A DNA stretch of 9,140 nt, from positions 1 through 9,140 of the forward strand of contig JAUVWB010000044.1 in the NCBI GenBank assembly GCA_030604345.1. Reading direction: 5' to 3'. Each line of letters starts with the position of its first letter. The first letter of the stretch is position 1. The position numbers were made by a program, and so were the translations under genes. The notes below the pieces were generated by a model that had not been told where the DNA came from, made no database searches, and worked only from the letters and a program-made list of their open reading frames with translations. Positions 5,063 through 9,140 of the stretch are shown in pieces. Source of the stretch: Desulfofustis sp. Its GTDB lineage: Bacteria; Desulfobacterota; Desulfobulbia; Desulfobulbales; Desulfocapsaceae.

Positions 5063-8000
5063 ATGGTTGGGCAGGCGAGACAAAAGATCCCTTGTGAGCA
5101 GTTTCCGATACCGGCATGTCGGTTTCGCGCCGACGGGAAGGTACTGGAAACCAACCGCCCGTTTCTTGCCGGGACTCACGCGTCACTTGATCCGCCCGGC
5201 AGCTTTATGGACACGTTTATCCCGTCATCGTCGGCCCGCTTGGCTGCCGACCTGGCGTCTCTTGCCGACCATGAACCAGCTTTTTGTCGGCGTCTCGAAG
5301 ATCGGATCGGCAACGAACTGCTGTGGACCTTTGTCCGAGAGAAAGATGGCGGTGCGGAACATACCTACCTGGCTATTGGTTGCCCTTGCAGTCGAGCCAC
5401 CGAGGAGGAGCTTCCGGCTGGTTCGGTTACTGCTTGCGACATCAGCGACCGCCTCGCCGTTGAGGCCGCGTTGCGGACCAGCGAGCAGCAATTTCGCGCG
5501 GTCTTTGAGCAGGCCGGCGTCGGTGTGGCGCAGGTGGACGTGTGGACCGGAGCCGTGGTCAAGGCCAATCGCCGCTTCTACCAGATCCTTGGTTATGGAG
5601 CGGAAGAAGTCACGTCCCTGAAGGTCCGCGATATCACCCATCCGGATGATTTCCCGAAAGACAGGGAACGACTGACAGCCCTGCTGGCCGGTACGATTCG
5701 CCAATACACGTTTGAAAAGCGGTATCTGCGAAAGGACGGCAGCAGCGTCTGGGTATCCATTACCGTCTCTCCCATGTGGGAACCCGGCGAGGAACCACGG
5801 TACTGCATCGGAGTTGTCCAGGATGTCTCCGACCGCAAAGCGGCGGAGGAGGCGTTGCACCAGAGCGAGGCCTCCTATCGATCGGTGCTTGAACACATCC
5901 AGGACGTTTTTTACCGTACCGACGCACAGGGGCACTTGATCATGATCAGTCAGGCCGGCGTGACGTTACTTGGCTACGACTCAGAGTTGGAAATGCTCGG
6001 GCGGCACAACTCCGAATTCTGGGCCTTTCCCGAACAACGGGCCGATCTGCTGGCCCGGCTCGAGGGTGCCGGCAACGTCTTCGATTACGAGGTGGTACTG
6101 GTCCGCAAGGATGGCGTGCAGGTCCCGGTGTCCACCAGCAGTTCGTTCTATCGGGATGCGGACGGCACCATTTGTGGGGTCGAGGGAGTATTCCGCGATA
6201 TCACCGAACGAAAACAGGCTGAAAGTGAGCTGCTACGGCAAAAGACGCTGTTCGAGAGCCTGTTTGCCGGCTCGCCCGAGGCCATCGCCATCGTCGATCG
6301 AAGCGATCGGGTGGTGGCCGTTAATCGTGCTTTTACCACCGTGTTTGGTTACGACCCGAGCGAGTCGGTCGGTCGGCCGATCAACGACCTGGTTGCCAGA
6401 ACCGAATTGTGCGCCGATGCGCAGAACATCTCCCACGAGGTGGTTCACGACGGCAAGATCGTGCGGTCGGAAACAGTGCGCCGCAGGAAGGACGGCAGCC
6501 CGGTGGAGGTGGCGGTGCTCGGTTATCCGATCCTCATCGGCAATGAGATAACCGGTGCCTTTGCGATTTACCGTGATATCACCAACCGCAAGTTGAACGA
6601 ACGCAAGGTCCGGGAAAGTGAGGAGCGGTTTGCCAAGGCGTTTCACGCCAACCCCGGACCAATTGTCATCTCCGACATCGAGACCGGCCTGTTCCTCGAC
6701 GTCAACGAGCGCTGGCTGGCCATGCTCGGTTATTCCCGGGAAGAGACCATCGGCCATACCTCCAAGGAGATCGGGATCTGGGACGATCCGGAGCATCGGG
6801 ACCGGATGATTGTCCGGCTGAAAGCCGACGGCTCGTTTCGTGACATGCAAACGGTCATGCGCACCAAGACCGGTGATCAGCGCCATGTCCTGTGGTCGGC
6901 TGAAACCATCATGCTTGGCGAGCGCCTGGTCATGCTCTCCCTCATCCACGATGTCACTGCGCAGATTCGCGCCGAGGAGGAGCGGCGGCAACTTGAAGAA
7001 CATGTCCGCCAGGCCCAGAAAATGGAGGCCATCGGCACGCTGGCCGGCGGTATTGCCCACGATTTCAACAACCTGTTAACCACCATTATGGGTAATGTCG
7101 CCCTGATCCAGCATAAACACCAGCTGGAACCATCGGTGCGCGAGCGAATCAGGGTGATCGAGGAGATGGTCCAGCGCGGGGCCGACCTGACCAAGCAATT
7201 GCTCGGGTTTGCCAAAGGGGGAAAATATGAGGTGCGTCCCGCCGATCTCAACCGGTTGGTGGAGGAGAGCCTGGATATGTTCGGTCGGGCCCACCGCGAG
7301 ATAACCATTGACTGTGAACTCACACATCCTTTGCCACCGGTGGAAATCGACCGGGGTCAAATGCATCAGGTGCTGCTCAATATCTTCATCAATGCCGCCC
7401 AGGCGATGCCGAACGGTGGCACCCTGACCATCCGTTCCGCCGTCGAGGAACTCGATGGGGAACTGGTTCACGGCGGCTCGCTGCTGGCCGGCACCTATGT
7501 TCGACTGGCCATCAGTGATACCGGCCACGGTATGGATGAGAAGACCATGCAGCGGGTCTTTGATCCTTTTTTCACCACGAAGCCGGTCGGCAAGGGGACC
7601 GGCTTGGGTCTGGCCTCTGCCTATGGCATCGTCAAGAATCACGGCGGTTTGATCCAGGTGGCGAGTTCACCCGGGGGTGGCAGTACCTTCAACATTCATC
7701 TGCCGGCCAGCCGTCAGCCCCTTCATCCGGGGACTGACGCTCACCAGCAGGATGTCGTCGAGGGGTTGCACGAGACCATTCTGGTAATCGACGACGAGGA
7801 AATGATTCTGGCCGTCAGCCGGGATCTGCTCCAGGAGCTCGGCTACCGGGTCCTGATCGCTGACAGTGGTGTTGCGGCGTTGCAACTGGTGGCAGAGGAG
7901 CGAGAAGGAATCGACCTGGTGATTCTCGACATGGTGTTGCCCGATATGGATGGCAGCGCTATTTTTGATCGCCTGCGCGAGTTGGTTCCCGACATCAAGG

Positions 8001-8152
8001 TCCTCCTCGCCAGCGGTTACAGTGTCGATGAACGGGCTCGAGCCATTCTCGCTCGCGGTTGCCGGGCTTTCATCCAGAAGCCCTATTCGTTGGAAGGATT
8101 GGCGATTAAAGTCAGGGAAGTGCTGGATAGCGGCGCGGGCTCAGCGTCATGA
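5063..8152 (+). CDS. PAS-repeat hybrid sensor histidine kinase with C-terminal receiver domain
   Basis: A 1029-aa soluble two-component hybrid kinase with no membrane segment or signal peptide, so it probably senses a cytoplasmic signal. Residues about 10-138 look like a degenerate PAS domain. Four clear PAS/PAC units follow at about 142-262, 271-388, 396-513 and 521-640, each ending in a D[IV][ST]-type PAC motif (DVSDRK, DITERK, DITNRK, DVTAQI). HisKA has GGIAHDFNN with phospho-acceptor His 666. The ATPase domain has the N-box NIFINAAQA (Asn 777), DTGHGM (Asp 819), FDPFFTTK (833-840) and GKGTGLGL (843-850). The receiver has acidic Asp 910/911, phospho-acceptor Asp 956 in ILDMVLPDMDG, Ser 984 and Lys 1006. 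All catalytic residues are intact. The start at 5063 has GAGG 9 nt upstream. The frame stays open back to 4817, but that TTG abuts the terminator and the extra 82 residues are not PAS-like. No phosphotransfer protein or separate output regulator is adjacent; PAS ligands cannot be read from sequence. Confidence 0.92.
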   Translation: MVGQARQKIPCEQFPIPACRFRADGKVLETNRPFLAGTHASLDPPGSFMDTFIPSSSARLAADLASLADHEPAFCRRLEDRIGNELLWTFVREKDGGAEHTYLAIGCPCSRATEEELPAGSVTACDISDRLAVEAALRTSEQQFRAVFEQAGVGVAQVDVWTGAVVKANRRFYQILGYGAEEVTSLKVRDITHPDDFPKDRERLTALLAGTIRQYTFEKRYLRKDGSSVWVSITVSPMWEPGEEPRYCIGVVQDVSDRKAAEEALHQSEASYRSVLEHIQDVFYRTDAQGHLIMISQAGVTLLGYDSELEMLGRHNSEFWAFPEQRADLLARLEGAGNVFDYEVVLVRKDGVQVPVSTSSSFYRDADGTICGVEGVFRDITERKQAESELLRQKTLFESLFAGSPEAIAIVDRSDRVVAVNRAFTTVFGYDPSESVGRPINDLVARTELCADAQNISHEVVHDGKIVRSETVRRRKDGSPVEVAVLGYPILIGNEITGAFAIYRDITNRKLNERKVRESEERFAKAFHANPGPIVISDIETGLFLDVNERWLAMLGYSREETIGHTSKEIGIWDDPEHRDRMIVRLKADGSFRDMQTVMRTKTGDQRHVLWSAETIMLGERLVMLSLIHDVTAQIRAEEERRQLEEHVRQAQKMEAIGTLAGGIAHDFNNLLTTIMGNVALIQHKHQLEPSVRERIRVIEEMVQRGADLTKQLLGFAKGGKYEVRPADLNRLVEESLDMFGRAHREITIDCELTHPLPPVEIDRGQMHQVLLNIFINAAQAMPNGGTLTIRSAVEELDGELVHGGSLLAGTYVRLAISDTGHGMDEKTMQRVFDPFFTTKPVGKGTGLGLASAYGIVKNHGGLIQVASSPGGGSTFNIHLPASRQPLHPGTDAHQQDVVEGLHETILVIDDEEMILAVSRDLLQELGYRVLIADSGVAALQLVAEEREGIDLVILDMVLPDMDGSAIFDRLRELVPDIKVLLASGYSVDERARAILARGCRAFIQKPYSLEGLAIKVREVLDSGAGSAS

Positions 8153-8247
8153 GGTTCGGCGCTAACGCAGCGTACCTGTTTTCCGCCGGGTCGTCCGTCA
8201 TCGTCTCACGACTGCGGGTCCGCTCTTCTGCTCTGTGGCGGGAAAGG

Positions 8248-8276
8248 TTTACAACTAACGGTGATACAACCATAAA
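8248..8276 (+). promoter_or_regulatory. Candidate promoter of the DUF533-like gene
   Basis: TTTACA (8248-8253, five of six -35 matches) and CATAAA (8271-8276, four of six) are 17 bp apart, with a predicted start near 8283, just ahead of the ribosome binding site. The gene is thus probably expressed separately from the kinase. No convincing intrinsic terminator is seen after the kinase stop. Confidence 0.4.
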
Positions 8277-8296
8277 TCGAGATACGGTGGAAGATC

Positions 8297-9013
8297 ATGT
8301 TCGATGCTGAAAAGCTGCTGGGGAAGGTGTTGTCGGGAGCGATGCAGGGTCACGTCAAGAAAGGGAAAAAGAAAAAGAATCGATCGGGCGACAACCTGAT
8401 CGGCTCCCTCGTTGGGAGTCTTGCCTCCGGCAAGGGCCTGATCACCGCGATCGGGCTTGGCGTCGGCGCCTATGAGATCCTGCGCCAGTCTTCGGCCAAA
8501 GGGGCAACGGGAGTGATTGGCGGCACCGGACCTCAGCCGATGCCGGCACCGCCGCCGGCTCCTGCGGCTGCGCCGGTTTCACCGGCGATGCCGCCGCCGC
8601 TGCCCTCGCACGGAGCTCCTGCCGGTCCGGCGATTACACCGCCGGCACCCGGCGGAGAAGCGACGGCTGAACAGCAGTTGGCGGTTCGGCTGATCAGGGT
8701 CATGGTGGCGGCCGCCCATGCCGATGGGCAGCTGGATGAAGAAGAGGAACGACGCATCCTGGAGCGGCTCCAGGAGCAGGGCCTGAGCAGGGAAGAACGA
8801 CAATTTCTGTTGCAGGAGTTGCATGCCCCGAAGGGGATTGAGGAGTTGACGGCGGGTGTGGACAGTCCGATGATTGCCCAGACGCTCTATAGCCTGGCGG
8901 TGGCAACGATCATCATCGATACCGATGAGGAGCGGCGTTGGCTCGATGCCCTGGCTGCATCGCTCGGCGTGTCTCCGGCGATGCAGCGTTTCATCGAGCA
9001 GGATGCCGGTTGA
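8297..9013 (+). CDS. DUF533 / TerB-like domain protein
   Basis: A 238-aa protein starting MFDAEKLLGKVLSG. The start has a purine-rich GGTGGAAG upstream. A lysine-rich patch (residues 21-27) is followed by a glycine-zipper-like hydrophobic stretch at 34-62 (LIGSLVGSLASGKGLITAIG), which could associate with membrane. Residues 78-121 form a proline/alanine-rich linker. The C-terminal domain (about 124-235) is all-helical, with AAHADGQLDEEEERRI and TDEERRWLDALAASLGVS, the acidic repeats typical of the TerB-like fold and of DUF533 (YebE-type) proteins. Length and order match DUF533 members. The function is unknown; TerB-like domains may bind metal or mediate envelope contacts. It follows the kinase by 144 bp, with its own candidate promoter, and converges on a minus-strand gene that starts outside the window. 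Confidence 0.82.
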   Translation: MFDAEKLLGKVLSGAMQGHVKKGKKKKNRSGDNLIGSLVGSLASGKGLITAIGLGVGAYEILRQSSAKGATGVIGGTGPQPMPAPPPAPAAAPVSPAMPPPLPSHGAPAGPAITPPAPGGEATAEQQLAVRLIRVMVAAAHADGQLDEEEERRILERLQEQGLSREERQFLLQELHAPKGIEELTAGVDSPMIAQTLYSLAVATIIIDTDEERRWLDALAASLGVSPAMQRFIEQDAG

Positions 9014-9030
9014 TCGCCGGTCGTCGGCGA
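9014..9030. repeat. Short inverted repeat between convergent genes
   Basis: TCGCCG (9014-9019) and CGGCGA (9025-9030) are perfect complements around a GTCGT loop, sitting between the two convergent stop codons. No T-run follows on either strand, so it is not a standard intrinsic terminator, though it could protect or pause both transcripts. Confidence 0.35.
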
Positions 9031-9036
9031 GGTGGG

Positions 9037-9140
9037 CTAACGTTGGAAGAGGTTGCCCAGCCCGCCCAGCACCGAGCCCTCGCCGATGCCGGATGATCCC
9101 ACAGTCTGGGGGGTAGCCTCGTGAATGCGGCCGGCCAGTC
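9037..9140 (-). CDS. C-terminal end of a minus-strand gene (5' end outside window)
   Basis: The minus strand is open from the window edge to a TAG at 9037-9039 and encodes 33 complete codons, ending LAGRIHEATPQTVGSSGIGE then GSVLGGLGNLFQR. Codons are rich in G or C at the third position like the neighbours, and the peptide reads as a glycine-rich C-terminus. The stop lies 23 bp from the stop of the convergent DUF533-like gene, normal spacing for this compact region. Too little is visible to assign a family. Confidence 0.5.
   Translation of the reverse strand, partial: LAGRIHEATPQTVGSSGIGEGSVLGGLGNLFQR

Overview
The window looks like the chromosome of a GC-rich anaerobic deltaproteobacterium (Desulfobacterota, possibly a Desulfobulbales-type sulfate reducer). 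This is an inference from gene content: a DUF134 / DUF5320 glycine-rich pair, a large soluble PAS hybrid histidine kinase, a cobalamin riboswitch and a DUF533/TerB-like protein. No rRNA, tRNA, CRISPR array or insertion sequence is visible.

Left part (1-2085): the C-terminal part of a coiled-coil ATP-binding protein (HerA/DUF87-type, cut by the window edge) converges on an unrecognised 352-aa protein on the minus strand. A 258-bp intergenic region (2086-2343) separates that gene from a plus-strand gene for an exported HExxH protein resembling DUF6639. The signal peptide of this exported protein is in a different frame from its mature domain, with the break near an A7 tract.

Middle (3055-3691): the most unusual part. 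On the minus strand lie a promoter with a perfect TTGACA box, a full cobalamin riboswitch starting at the predicted transcription start, an intrinsic terminator and then only a 63-aa ORF with a good ribosome binding site. No known B12 or cobalt gene follows. Read-through would run antisense into the DUF6639-like gene, whose 3' end the small ORF overlaps. A 7-nt segment of the aptamer is complementary to the 5' arm of the terminator, which suggests an antiterminator.

Right of this (3643-4813) is a divergent operon: promoter, a 26-bp inverted repeat over the -10/start region, a DUF134 helix-turn-helix protein, two small glycine-rich proteins (the second a clear DUF5320 member) and a strong terminator. 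The NifX-like and Mrp-like genes often found beside such genes are not in the window.

From 5063 to 8152 is a 1029-aa PAS-repeat / HisKA / HATPase / receiver hybrid kinase. It is followed by a DUF533/TerB-like protein (8297-9013) and the last 33 codons of a convergent minus-strand gene at the right edge.
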